From assembly GCA_019648995.1 (NCBI GenBank), contig BLXT01005737.1, forward strand, positions 1 through 34,321: a DNA stretch of 34,321 bases, written 5' to 3'. The notes under the pieces were generated by a model. It ran no database searches and was not told where the DNA came from. It was given only the letters and a program-made list of their open reading frames with translations. Each line of letters begins with the position of its first letter. Position 1 is the first letter of the stretch. Position numbers and translations under genes: made by a program. Source of the DNA: Plakobranchus ocellatus (taxonomy: Eukaryota > Mollusca > Gastropoda > Plakobranchidae). Below are positions 23,401 through 31,580 of this stretch, piece after piece.

Positions 23401-24947
23401 TCTTTATTTATAACATTGCTATTCAAATAATAATTGGCAACCCTTTTTTCAAATTTCTTTTGGGAGAAAATCTAGTTCTTCACAAAGTTCTTATCAAAGG
23501 ATCGTACATGGACTGAGCTTCTTTCATTCTTTTGTTTGTGTTGAGATGTATTATGAAAAATGTTTCATGAAGCCAAATGGCGAAACTTAGATATAAAACA
23601 ATTCTAACTATATTTTTAATGCATTTCAAATCCTCAGTCCTTCTCCTTCATAATAATATTGTTTGATTTCATAACAGTGCAACTTTATCAATCCTTAAGC
23701 TTATTGATTTCTTTTGGGAGTGTTGTACTGTGCATACTCTTATTGATTCAACTGATATTGGATTCAAAGACATTATGTACCTTTAAAGAAAAAAACCATT
23801 AAGTAAAGAACATTGTTCCTCATGTTGTCATGATCATCACCATTCTTACTTGGTTTATCATGTGTTTTTTTTTTTTAATTCAACTTTACATCATGGGCAT
23901 TAAGTCAAAAAATATATACATATACTACACAGTTACTTAAACATTACAACTAGACTTTATTCTTTCACAAACAATTTATATGAAAAGGAAATTCAATTTA
24001 GCTATAATGATATGATTTCAATTATTTAACAGTTTAACGGTATGGCAAAAAGTTGCAACATTGTTTCAAATTTAGGTATTCTGCTTGCAACAGCAAATGC
24101 AAATTGAAATCACCAAGTGAATGTGAGGAAAAAAGAAGACATTTTAAAAGCACACAGAAACTGTTTTGATGAGCCTTCATTTGAAAATGCACAAAGATGG
24201 ATTAAAATCCCATACTCACCTGTAATTTCCCATGGCTTCACAGTAGTCAGGGTCATATATTTCTTTCATGCAGGCTATCTTAGTATCAGAATCACCATTA
24301 AAAGTCTTTACAGCCATGGACTGTCCATCATTGATTACTCTCATGCCATTTCTTCCTCCCTGATCATCGCTGCTGTAGTCCCTGCTGTTCTCATCCTTTA
24401 CTACCAGGTCAACACTTTTTGTCTTCGAGAAGGTAAGAGGGCCATTTATTTTCATGTTATCAATGTCTCTGCAGCCCAGCTTGCCCGATAGGCCATAATC
24501 GGCCAAGAGATGTTTCAGGTCAAGTGCCAACTCATCTGTCTCGGTGGCGCTCTTCCAGTTTGTTGGGTAGAGTTTAGAGAGGAAACTCGCTGCTGCTTCC
24601 TTTGCCTCTGCACTCAGCAAATCTCTATCATGAATAGAGTGGAACTCGGGAGGAAGCGCTAAGCCAGCTACATCCTCTTTCAAACGTTGATTCTTGTCTT
24701 GATCATTCACATCCATTTTTGAGTGCAACCTGTAGCCCCTGTGGTGCTCCCTCGGAAAGGAAAGCTCTGCACTTCCATGATTCTCCCAAGTATCATGAGA
24801 CGACAAGGCTCGGTAAAGCAGACCAATACTGACAAGTAAAATGGTTGCACTAATCATGATCAATCTCGTCTTTAGGCGACAGTTGCAATAATAGTGACGC
24901 AGTGACATGTTGCTAGATGACAGCTGAGCGGAATACTGTGAATTCAT
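11249..24947 (-). CDS. VLK/PKDCC-type secretory kinase fused to a FAM20-like pseudokinase domain (13 exons)
   Basis: Joined exons (minus strand): 24947-24220, 23332-23143, 22432-22240, 21727-21521, 20557-20457, 19351-19126, 18396-17986, 17544-17309, 15607-15484, 14734-14552, 13279-13220, 12543-12425, 11413-11249. All introns are GT-AG, phases agree, and the 2943 nt encode 980 residues. Seen: basic N-tail and hydrophobic anchor at 29-45; VLK-like kinase at about 165-576 with MAVKTF Lys near 214, alpha-C Glu near 247, LDLKDF Asp near 332 and ADFDD near 348, then the Cys-rich VLK tail; D/N-rich linker at about 577-665; FAM20/FJ/GASK1-like domain at about 686-975. Family knowledge: VLK (PKDCC) is a tyrosine kinase of the secretory pathway and extracellular space; FAM20 proteins are lumenal kinases or pseudokinases. 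Inferred: a Golgi or secreted kinase with a regulatory second domain. The four N-x-S/T sequons in the second domain fit a lumenal location. The VLK assignment is firm; the FAM20-like assignment is moderately sure. Confidence 0.85.
12325..12417. repeat. Tandem duplication next to exon 12 donor
   Basis: 12325-12362 and 12380-12417 are near-identical 38-bp copies (TGTATG[C/T]TTTTATTCTCTGTAAAAG[T/C]TATGAT[G/A]AGTGT), period 55 bp. The second copy ends six bases from the exon 12 splice donor. Confidence 0.85.
12425..12543 (-). CDS. Exon 12: Cys-rich C-lobe segment of FAM20-like domain
   Basis: Acceptor TTTTGTATCAG; donor GTAAGT at 12424. Encodes YLNHCQFPKCVYKSLDCFRC then REYDLPGNDDTKVCALGEE. The cysteine-rich stretch corresponds in place to the Q-C-C segment of FAM20 C-lobes. 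There are five Cys in 41 residues, suggesting extra disulfides. Phase 1 in, phase 0 out. A 38-bp sequence is tandemly repeated just inside the downstream intron. Confidence 0.83.
12940..13080 (-). mobile_element. Diverged family A SINE in intron 11
   Basis: Aligns through most of its length to the intact copy at 27127-27287: TATAGTC[T]GTCCAC, ATCAGGCCAGGG, GGCTTGAACC box B, GACAGAAG, and the box A region near 13050-13072. No clean flanking duplication visible. Confidence 0.75.
13220..13279 (-). CDS. Exon 11: metal-binding-loop equivalent (HFNAD)
   Basis: A 60-nt exon, phase 1 at both ends; acceptor TTTCTACAG, donor GTAGGA. Encodes GHLIHFNADLAFSNTSLDLS. This aligns with F-I-I-H-L-D-N-G-R-G-F of FAM20 proteins; the metal-binding Asp is Asn873. 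NTS is a glycosylation sequon. It is too short to be seen as an open reading frame by itself and was found by phase and similarity. Intron 11 (13219-12544) contains an old SINE at about 12940-13080. Confidence 0.8.
13676..13880 (+). mobile_element. SINE family B, 5'-truncated copy in intron 10
   Basis: The plus strand here is the reverse complement of 33431-33640 over about 200 bp. Shared blocks include GAGCAATGAAAA, ACTTTCGCCGGATC and GAGGTAGTTTGCCATT (read in the sense of the other copy). The tRNA-like head is missing. It lies antisense to the host gene. Confidence 0.8.
14178..14266. repeat. 89-bp direct repeat, copy in intron 10
   Basis: Matches 14908-14996 end to end without an apparent indel, including CACAAATCACATAACTATT and CTTAACAATTAGTGAAGGCT. 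The pair brackets exon 10. Confidence 0.88.
14552..14734 (-). CDS. Exon 10: degenerate catalytic loop of FAM20-like domain
   Basis: Acceptor TATGCCTGTTCAG; donor GTAGGT at 14551. Encodes GILVPPTPTAMKVSKL, a charged helix, and YMILWWLGRMEKTYTDHLGY. LGRMEK (14580-14597) sits where FAM20 kinases have (I/M)GNMDR; the catalytic Asp is Glu856 here and Asn is Arg854. The exon is 183 nt, phase 1 at both ends, and flanked by 89-bp direct repeats in introns 9 and 10. Its acceptor region is tandemly duplicated in intron 9. Confidence 0.86.
14723..14905. repeat. Tandem duplication of exon 10 acceptor region
   Basis: Unit 1 is about 14723-14810 and unit 2 about 14818-14905 (period near 95 bp). Both hold GACAAGGAT, a CATAATC block, TTGTAAACAAA and ATCTATTAAT. 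Unit 1 contains the true acceptor and the first bases of exon 10; unit 2 has a decayed acceptor. Confidence 0.85.
14908..14996. repeat. 89-bp direct repeat, copy in intron 9
   Basis: Partner of 14178-14266, offset exactly 730 bp. It continues into GGACAAGGATTCCTG, the same sequence that forms the exon 10 boundary. Confidence 0.88.
15484..15607 (-). CDS. Exon 9: FAM20-like domain, after alpha-C
   Basis: Acceptor TTGTTATTACCAG; donor GTGAGT at 15483, full consensus. Encodes LFHTPPCISKKLSHNDVAQY and WYEMFKPLLRSNGTLSG. The PP after LDRILG+4 matches the conserved (V/T)PP of FAM20 proteins (LDRIL-x4-5-PP). NAS and NGT are potential glycosylation sites. Enters in phase 0 and exits in phase 1. Confidence 0.85.
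15717..15927. repeat. Weak local duplication in intron 8
   Basis: CCCACTGTCTAAAC, GAGATAT and TGTAAATGTT recur in order at 15717-15775 and 15854-15927. Confidence 0.55.
17183..17331. repeat. Tandem duplication of exon 8 donor region
   Basis: Unit 1 (about 17183-17257) and unit 2 (about 17258-17331), period 74-75 bp, few mismatches. Unit 2 contains the last bases of exon 8 and its donor GTAGGT. Unit 1, in the intron, keeps the same exon-like bases and a perfect GTAAGT. Confidence 0.9.
17309..17544 (-). CDS. Exon 8: FAM20-like N-lobe with LDRIL motif
   Basis: Acceptor TTTAATGTCAG; donor GTAGGT at 17308 (phase 0 exit). Encodes KEHAWRRSAHRQHLHGYNNL, a Gly-rich patch, FTVNLTQHAAAALNGKE and YAVVYQLDRILG. 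The last segment aligns with the alpha-C helix of FAM20 kinases (A-E-I-A-A-F-H-L-D-R-I-L), but the functional Glu position is Tyr (near 753). The codon for VNLT is an N-glycosylation sequon. The 3' edge of this exon and its donor are tandemly duplicated just downstream. Intron 8 (17308-15608) has a weak internal repeat near 15717-15927. Confidence 0.83.
17986..18396 (-). CDS. Exon 7: end of VLK tail, D/N-rich linker and lead into second domain
   Basis: Acceptor TTTGACCAG; donor GTGAGC at 17985. This single exon carries the fusion seam. Residues 549-576 (LMTVVMKNS ... GTTLFIRN) complete the VLK tail. Residues 577-665 form an acidic low-complexity linker with DNDDNNNNN at 18278-18304. Residues 666-685 (helical, ASDRLAREKKLMTHLGLK) lead into exon 8. 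It is 411 nt and phase 1 at both ends, so skipping it would keep the frame but remove the linker. An open reading frame on the opposite strand here is only its antisense shadow. Confidence 0.87.
18723..18756. other. Poly-G run and assembly gap
   Basis: G-run (about 18723-18740) followed by 16 N in intron 6. The true length is unknown; the gene model is not affected. Confidence 0.95.
19126..19351 (-). CDS. Exon 6: VLK C-terminal Cys-rich tail
   Basis: Acceptor TTATTACCACAG; donor GTAAGT at 19125, full consensus. Encodes FDYPCPGSRVTWGCFHTV, then a helix and CVSDPQCQCFITFSTKPESE. The spacing Cys-(x)n-W-G-C, followed by a helix and C-x5-C-x-C-F, matches the disulfide-rich tail after the VLK kinase domain. 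Exits in phase 1. Intron 6 (19125-18397) contains a poly-G run and a 16-base N gap. Confidence 0.88.
20457..20557 (-). CDS. Exon 5: linker between VLK C-lobe and Cys-rich tail
   Basis: Acceptor TTACTTTTAG before 20557; donor GTATGA at 20456. The 101 nt join exon 4 (phase 1) to exon 6 (phase 0) and keep the frame open. The encoded peptide (PAQLVRIDNSAHQDGQESG and following residues) is polar and low in conservation. It corresponds to the variable insert that precedes the Cys-rich tail in VLK. Support comes from splice sites and frame continuity, not from similarity. The 1105-bp intron that follows is AT-rich and has no recognised element. Confidence 0.75.
21521..21727 (-). CDS. Exon 4: VLK kinase C-lobe
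   Basis: Acceptor TTTTCCCCAG; donor GTTATG at 21520 (weak). Encodes FPCSSGKCKGLNSYINLDLA and a helical C-lobe ending at LQMLFSQ. The paired cysteines followed by C-x-G-(L/M)-N are a recognisable VLK signature. Unspliced read-through adds only a few residues and reaches TGA at 21512-21510, so retention of the next intron would yield a truncated protein. Exits in phase 1. The 963-bp intron that follows shows no mobile element I recognise. Confidence 0.88.
22240..22432 (-). CDS. Exon 3: VLK catalytic and metal-binding segments
   Basis: Acceptor CTCAAAG lies before 22432 and donor GTAAGG starts at 22239. Encodes residues about 307-371: MALQISRLLMYL, SPVGSLRF, then LDLKDFVLVQNKDVKLADFD. As in VLK, the canonical HRD/N and DFG motifs are atypical: LDLKDF supplies the catalytic-loop Asp (near 332) and ADFDD supplies the metal-binding Asp (near 348). 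A Cys pair (SCFRSSDC) follows, as in the VLK family. Both key acidic residues are retained, so this domain is likely active. The internal ATG at 22432 is an ordinary Met codon. The exon exits in phase 1. Confidence 0.9.
22711..22910. repeat. Minisatellite, 4 x 50 bp, in intron 2
   Basis: Units begin at about 22711, 22761, 22811 and 22861. Each carries A[A/G]A[T/A]A[G/A]-GCCC/ACCC, a purine stretch, A[T/C][T/A][C/T]TTGG and a TTTC/TTTTC block. The units are diverged, so the array is old. Confidence 0.8.
23143..23332 (-). CDS. Exon 2: VLK kinase alpha-C helix and hinge
   Basis: Acceptor TTTTATCAG precedes 23332; donor GTTAGT begins at 23142. Encodes residues about 243-306. LLREILLLSTLQHPGIIAL carries the alpha-C Glu (near 247) and matches the VLK pattern of a basic-acidic pair, leucines and an (R/Q)HP motif. 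It continues into AVITEVGVPL, the beta5/hinge, and HGSTWSQQLG, where VLK also has a conserved Trp. Enters in phase 2 and exits in phase 0. The next intron (23142-22433) contains the 4 x 50 bp minisatellite. Confidence 0.88.
24220..24947 (-). CDS. Exon 1: signal anchor, stem and start of VLK kinase domain
   Basis: Starts at the first in-frame ATG (24947); a second ATG at 24908 has a better Kozak context (A at -3) and would give a protein 13 residues shorter. The frame is open upstream only to a TGA at 25035-25037, with no further ATG. Residues 17-28 are basic and 29-45 are hydrophobic (ISATILLVSIGLL), giving a type II signal anchor. A variable stem follows to about residue 165, then the kinase start: LGCRDIDNMKI, a degenerate glycine loop, and MAVKTF with the ATP-binding Lys near 214. 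The Cys/Glu pattern after it (ACMKE...YC) matches VLK. Ends with donor GTGAGT at 24219, phase 2. An upstream exon splicing to the AG near 24975 cannot be excluded. An 887-bp intron with no notable repeat follows. Confidence 0.85.
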
Positions 24948-25013
24948 TAATGGCACAGAGAAATACTCATATTCCTTTAGAAAAATAGTCGTAAAATAAC
25001 CATGTCTTGACAA

Positions 25014-27113
25014 AGACCTTGAGTTAGATAGACATCATATCTTAAACACATATAATGCTCATTTTTTTTAAAAAGATATATAAATCTCTTTGATCCATGC
25101 AGTAGCTTTGCTAAAATGTGTTGCCATTTCAGTTGTAAGTTCAGGAGTTTTCCTTTAAGTATTAAATTAAGTTGCCTTACAGTTCAGCACATTATGTATG
25201 CAGTTGAGAACCTGAGGATCAAAAATAATTCACATTAGTATCAGAAAAAAAAAAGCAAAATTATTTTTGTGTGTGTATTTTAGCCAAATAATAGAGGAAA
25301 AGTTCTTAGAATCAGAGGATACAAAATATGTAGGGCTATAGATCCTATACAAAATTGTTAAACTTGATGGTGCCTATATCAGGTAAGAGAAAAGGCGAAA
25401 AATTTAAGAAAATCCATCATATCACTCTCTCTCTCTACCTATCTATCTCATAAATTGACAAAGACACAGTATTGGTTTATTTCATATGTAATTTTTTTAA
25501 AACATATTTTTACAGTACAAGAAGTTCACAGCTACAATATAAACATTTTAAAACCTATCATGAAGTTTGATAATAATTTTAAGTGCATTTGAAATGTAGG
25601 GTGGTTTTCCAAAGCTGGGTCACTACCAAGATTTGCCTACTTTTGGTGTACCAGATAGAGGGAATGAAGCAAGTGCAGGTGTCAAAGGATTGTAGTTGTT
25701 TTTTAATATCCTCAGAGGATCATTATGACCATTACAGATGCATTGCAATCAGTGCTACCACACGCACAGAGATTACAGTTTGTTGGAGACTGAATTTATA
25801 TAGTTGTTTGAATGAGGCTGAACTGGATTATTTGAAGTTGTGCGGATTAAAAATTTTCTATGGTTTTCTAAACATGGACAAGTTTGAGCTTGCAACATCG
25901 GTTGTTTTCGTTTTGCTTTCAAACATTTCAACATTGAATAATGACCTTTGCTTCTTTTCCTTCTTTTAATGCTGGCAAGCCATATCTAGTTGTATACTAG
26001 CAGTTAACATAAATCCTGCCGTGAGGGTCAGGTATTTGAGTGTGCCATTCAGTTTTTGGGTCAAAGGGGATATCCTTTTGTCCAGGTCAAATTTAGAGCC
26101 AAAGGATTTGGGCATGACTGCAGTAATCCCTCTGTTGTTTGAAGCACTGTTCTACATTGGCAATTGGAAGTATCTCCAACTTTAAGTTTTGTGCAAATGC
26201 GTTTCCTTAGTCTGTTGTGACCTGAAGATTAGTGTTTGGTAGTGCCCTTCACTTAGTGGCAGGGATCCTGTTTGTTGTAGGATGGGTGATTCTCATTTCA
26301 CCTAGCTCCGATTGTTTTTCAAGTTTTGGCCTCTTCAAGTGACATTTTTATATCTATTTGCATCCCTGCCTTTATATTTCACCCTATTGGCCTTGAGTCA
26401 GAGCTGAAAGATGGGATTACAACCTCACCATCAGTGGCATGAGAAATGATGGTACGGTTCTCATATTTTAACCATCTTATATCAGCTCAGTGACTGATGG
26501 CTTCGTCGAACCTATTAATTGGTCATCATGAAGCCTTTGGCTAGGGCTAAAACATAAGATCCAACCTAAAACATAAAGTTTCAGTGGTGAAAAATGAGGT
26601 TGGCTTCTCATCAAGTTCTCCACTATAGCTTTACGGAAGAAATATACAGTCATAATAGCCCTCTCTAGCCTTTGCTCCTCTCTTGCCATTCATTGAAAAT
26701 ATGGAAAACTATTCTGGAAAATTGTGTCAAATAGTAAAAGATTTACAGCAATGAAAATTCTTCAATTTCCATCATAAATCAACTTAATTAAGTCTAGCTC
26801 CTTTTCTCTAATACCACTTTATATTGTACTTGGTCAAAACTGTGCTGGTTACTGTGGCCCTGGAGGAAGTGAGTCCTAACTGCACATGTTTAGGAGAATC
26901 AGTAAAGCTCAAGATACCACCAAGTTTAGATAAAACACTAGATATTTCATAGTGTAGCCAGCTTTGATGAACAACATTTAAGAGAGGAGATTACTTGTTC
27001 ATCTAAATTTTTTTTTTTTAAATCAAGTTTCTAAGATTTGGAAAACTACACTTCATTCATAGAATAGAATATAAAGGACAAAGGACTAGCTCTTTAACTA
27101 AAATCATAGCTCT
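25014..27113. other. Upstream flank of the kinase gene
   Basis: Should hold the 5' UTR and perhaps non-coding exons, but no promoter element stands out. The section 25970-26420 is less AT-biased and may be an old repeat I cannot classify. A 128-residue plus-strand open frame at 25583-25969 has no recognisable domain. Confidence 0.5.
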
Positions 27114-27126
27114 GGGTAAGTTCCCA
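27114..27126. repeat. Target-site duplication, left
   Basis: GGGTAAGTTCCCA, exact match to 27288-27300. Confidence 0.9.
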
Positions 27127-27287
27127 GTTTGAGTTTTTTGTATATAGCCAGTCCACAACAAGGTGATCTCAGGTTTTCAGGCCCTCCATCAGGCCAGGGC
27201 GCCGGTAGCGGGGCTCGAACCCGCGACAGAAGGGTCACTGCAGATCTCAGGGCGGACTCGCAAGCCACTGTGCTACCGACGCCCCCA
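27127..27287 (-). mobile_element. Full-length tRNA-derived SINE (family A)
   Basis: Read on the minus strand it begins with a tRNA-like head: box A TAGCACAGTGG and box B GGGTTCGAGCCCC. A body follows (GGCGCCCTGGCCTGATGGAG) with a short tail after GGACTGGCTATAT. It is about 161 bp and bounded by exact 13-bp target-site duplications, the mark of LINE-driven insertion. Open frames across it are by chance. Confidence 0.9.
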
Positions 27288-27300
27288 GGGTAAGTTCCCA
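27288..27300. repeat. Target-site duplication, right
   Basis: GGGTAAGTTCCCA, partner of 27114-27126. Confidence 0.9.
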
Positions 27301-29383
27301 TGTACTATGTAGAAAAAAAGAATGTAAAAAAAAAAATAAATAAAAAAACAGCAAAATTTGGATTAACATTGAACTATTAAGCTGTATAAATGTAAGGGTA
27401 CATATTTTTTTTAAAGTACTGTATTCACATATGTTCAGTTACAATTCCAGTCTTATCTTTTTGATTTGAGCTAAAATATTGATTGAAATTGCAGTTTGGG
27501 AAATTCACGTTGCTATTTTGATGAAAACTGTACCTGTGTGATGGTGAAGTAAAAATGTCATCACACTATGGGGCATGACAAAATCTCAAATGAAACTAAT
27601 TTTGTAAGTTTTTACAATCTGTGCATGACAAAATCTAGGAATAGGGACTTTTTTTTTTCAATTTTGGGTTACATCATACATTAACCCCGAAAATGATGAA
27701 CCCATGAAATCATGCTATATCTTGCTGGGCCCACCAGTGATAAGTTCATGGCCTTCTGATGGTCACTGGTGATAACCACATAAAGTCAAAGAATGAGAAT
27801 GTTTATATTATAAAAAAATTCATCCAAAAACTAGATTCTATTAAACTTCTGAAAAATTTAAATGACCTTTCAATACTATTGGGTGATAATGGCTCATGAG
27901 TTTTACATGTTCAGCTCTGATGCAGCAATCACTTTTGAAATATGAGGCAAGACATGCAAAGAAAATGTGTCCCTTTTCACATAACTTGATGGTTATACTG
28001 CTACATATGTCAAGTTCAACAGCAGCCCAACATCCAGAGATTTTCATTTTTTTTTCATGCCTATTCTGAAATCTTGCCTTTTCTTTTCTCAAGATGCATA
28101 GTGACTACATTTTTTTTAAACTTGTGCAACAATTAGATACATGATGATGGTTTGCCAAAACGTGGGCTGTCTATGTTATGTGTGAAAGATTTTCTACAAG
28201 CCCTGTTTGAAAAAAATTAACTCATCAATACATGAATTTTTATTTTGTGAGTGTAATGGCAAGCGAAGTAATGCTTTACTTAAAAAATCAGTTTTGAATG
28301 CATCCTTGTTGTCTAAAGTAACCAAATAAGTTTTGAACATAACTATGATGACAAAAGCACCAAAAAAAGTGGCCACCCATCAACAAATTAGGCTCACTCA
28401 CCACAAAGTGGTTAGATGCAGACCAATTTTTTTTTCTTACATTAATCTACTCCTGCTATCCAACTCTGCATGAATATTACCTAACTATTGGTCTTTTACA
28501 TTTTGTAATTTTGTGACTAAAGATTCTTTTTTTTCCAAAATGCAGTAAAAAACGTAACACAATTTTGGGATCCACCTTTTGGCAATCGCTTATTCTCAAA
28601 AATATCTCATCATGAATGTCCCAGATGGACATCATTGATTGCCAGATAGGTCACTTCATGAAATCATGTAATCATCACCAGATGTTAACCCTGAGACAGA
28701 GGATTGTAGAAAGAGTTACTTTGGCAAGACTTCCAAATGTGCATTTAAAAGAAAAGTACATTTGATGAAAGCTAGACTGCTGATCAAATTAAAAAGTCAT
28801 ATCACAGTATATAACCATTCAATGACATGAAAATCAAACACAATTTCTTGAGATCACTGGCATTTTATTCCCACATTAATTGCTGAACTGGACTTGACCC
28901 ATTAAAACTTGGTCACTATTATCCAAGATTGTGATCTGAGGTGATTAATTTTTTTTTTTATAAATTTTAAAAGATCTTTACTTTTGGACGAATTTGTAAT
29001 TGTTGCTAGATATTTTTAAAATTGTTAACAGTTGACTAAAATTGCCTTCACTATTATCAAAATATTATTACATGTACATAATCAGAAGCCATTACATTGA
29101 TTATTTGTTCATTTTCAGTGTCAAGCAAGCAAGATCAAAACAATTATTTTTACAATGTCACGCCAACTTTGATTTTTCAGCTTTAAAGTGATGCTTGTGG
29201 AATGTTTGCAGAATACAAATCTGAAGGTTTTCTCCACCCAACATAAATAGTTTTAGAGGTGTTAATCTGTAAAGTTTAAAAGGTTTTTCACTCTGTTCCT
29301 CTTTTAAAGGAGTTTAATCCAGCATGATGTATACGCCTTTTTCTTTTTTAGCTAAAAGTTAGTGTGCTAGTAATTATTGACTA
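27301..29383. other. Non-coding upstream flank
   Basis: AT-rich, no gene recognised. A short inverted repeat (CACCAGTGA / TCACTGGTG) lies at about 27731-27771. Confidence 0.55.
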
Positions 29384-29671
29384 TCTAATCTAGATGGAAT
29401 CTAGATACCTGAAAATTGATTTTCTAGATCTAAATTGATCTAGATGATGCACTCTATGGCAGTTTCAACATCCGAATAGATCTAGATTAGATCTAGAATC
29501 TACATCTAAATCTTGGTTTGACTAGATTCTAGTCTAGACTCTAGATCTAATCTAGATCTAATCTAGGGTATTCTTGGAGTAGATGGGTCCAGTCAAATGC
29601 TGAATATAAACAAGGATTTTTATGAATACTTTGCGAGACATTTGATTCTAAAGTCTAGATCTAGATCTAAA
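29384..29671. repeat. TCTAGATC-rich cluster
   Basis: The self-complementary words TCTAGA and AGATCT, often joined as ATCTAGATCTA, occur more than a dozen times on a background of CTAG-rich sequence. Single copies also occur at 18612, 18685 and 30236. Confidence 0.85.
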
Positions 29672-31227
29672 TTAAGAACACGTTTTTATTTCCTTTTTTT
29701 TGGCTTAGTGATTGCACTTACATTTCTGACACAGTCGGTCGAGGAAAACAACTTCGAAAATCAACATGTAGAAACATTGGTTTCGGCCAGCAGAAACAAT
29801 ATTATTGGAAAGATAACTCTCAACAACTAAGTCGTTGGTAGATTTTGGTAGGTGGGCCTTTCTCTGGGAGGACAAGTCCAGTCGCCACACCCAACGGTTT
29901 TTAGCCTAAGTAGGCCTAACAAAAAATGTATTGACGTTATCTTGCACGGTCAGTGGCATTGACAGAGACAAAAGGAAGCGAAGACAGGGCGGGCTTTGTC
30001 CAATAAAAATAAATTACGTTGTGATATAAACAGAATAAAAAAAAAACTATTGTTGAGTTATTTTTTTAGGTTATTTGTTTTTATTTATAAAAAAACGAGA
30101 GGAGAGAAGTATCAAAAGAACAGTCGATATTGTAAATCCACAAAATAGGAACGCCGTTATTTAAAATACAAGCGCAGACTAAGAATAATATTCATAGTCT
30201 GTGATAGGAGTAAGTGAAAAGTGAAGGACACCAAGAATCTAGATCCAGTAGAGATCTCTACAATGGGCACATTTTTGTTTAATAAAATGCAGGTGTTTGC
30301 AGTTAGATGCTGAAGACACTGCCAACAATGAGAATAGCAAAATGGATGTTGAAGACGGAGGGGCATGCCACATATTGATTTGTAAAGATGGACCCACTCT
30401 ATGTTTAGGGAAAAAAACTTATGTTAAGAAAATTTATTCAGCCAGAACAAAGATTAGTTTCAGAATAAGCAAATGAAAATTAAAATAAATGCAAATACAA
30501 TGAATAACGTAGGCTAACTCTTCATCATCTTCTTATTTATCAAAGGAATATATATATATACATATAATTGCCTTGTTGCACAATACTATTTTTAAGTTTT
30601 TTTCCGAACTTGAATAGTGACGTTAGCCACTACTAACTGTTGCCCGGTCAAGGCTACTGAGGGGTTTCTATTGGATCTATATAAAAAAAATTCAGACTAA
30701 ATAGAAAATTAACAGCTATACAAATTAGATTTATTATTGCACAGATTGATTTGTCCTTTATGATTGCTTGTTGAGTCTAAAGTTTTTTCCATAATGAATG
30801 ATCAAATTTTAAAGTTTTGAGGTTAGATCTACGGTTGCTTGCTAGGCTGAATAGTTCCATTTTCGATAATACAGTTCAAACGGATCAAATTAAGCAATAA
30901 AAAACTCACCCTACGCTCTACTTCATGTTACTAAATCTACCCAAGGGCATCTCAGCCTGAAATGCAGAAGACTGCGATTTTTTTACAAAGCTGTTTTCGA
31001 AAAGATGAGCTAAATCGTTGACACGCCGGTCTAGTGTTTAGACAGAAAAATACAGTAACGTCTTAGTGGTCCAGAGCCCGGAAACCAGGTGATGGCCGGT
31101 AGTGACGTTTCGCGGCAACAAGGCAATTAAGGTAGCAGTTAAATCTATGATTCGACATTTCAAATTAACTCTACGCCAGATGAATATTTACCAGTGAAAA
31201 ATATTTTTTTATGGGGGTAACATTCCA
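29672..31227. other. Upstream region, possible regulatory content
   Basis: Contains a GGGCGGG box (near 29987), CCAAT (near 29999) and TGACGT half-sites (near 30617 and 31102). These are short and common, so a promoter is only a possibility. No coding exon recognised. Confidence 0.3.
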
Positions 31228-31580
31228 TAAGCAGTGGAAATGTGGTATATCAGAGGAATGATGAGGATACCATGGGCGGAAAAAAGTCTGTAATGAAAGA
31301 AGCTAATCTTGAACTACCATCAATGAAAACTATAAGACGGGTGCAAATACAATTTTCAGGTCATATTTGCCGACGCAAGAGTTTAGAACCCTAGCGATCA
31401 TTGAAGGCAAACGCAGTACAGGTAGCCACAGAATAACTTTTATCGAAAGCCTGAAGTCATGGGCAATTGGTAATGGTAGGAACAACTATACAATTTTAGG
31501 CTTATAAGATTAACTGAGAACAGGTTTGAGTGGAACAGAAGAATTCATGGCAGAATTTGTTAAAAGCGAACTTGAAGTAG
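31228..31580 (+). pseudogene. Non-LTR retrotransposon ORF2 3' tail, remnant 1
   Basis: Translates as VEMWYIRGMMRIPWAEKSV, then a gap of lower similarity, TIRRVQIQFSGHICRRKSLE, and after a frame change IIEGKRSTGSHRITFIESLK. This order (E-M-W-x-R-R-M-x-R-I-x-W, then T-I-R-x-R-Q-x-x-F-x-G-H, then E-G-K-R-S-x-G-x-x-R) is the region after the reverse transcriptase of common animal LINEs. Frameshift and stops show it is dead; the upstream polymerase is absent. Confidence 0.8.

Noticed and set aside
24117-24491. 124-residue plus-strand open frame
   Set aside because: It is antisense to exon 1 of the kinase gene and has no recognisable domain.
11249-24947. Two separate genes (a VLK gene and a FAM20-like gene) lying head to tail
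   Set aside because: VLK tail and lead-in to the second domain are in one exon with no stop, and there is no start with a signal peptide for the second domain.
25583-25969. 128-residue plus-strand open frame
   Set aside because: No family resemblance, no convincing splice context, and a length that is not exceptional by chance.
27104-27301. 65-residue minus-strand open frame with Arg/Pro-rich sequence
   Set aside because: It is the tRNA-like head and body of the SINE at 27127-27287.
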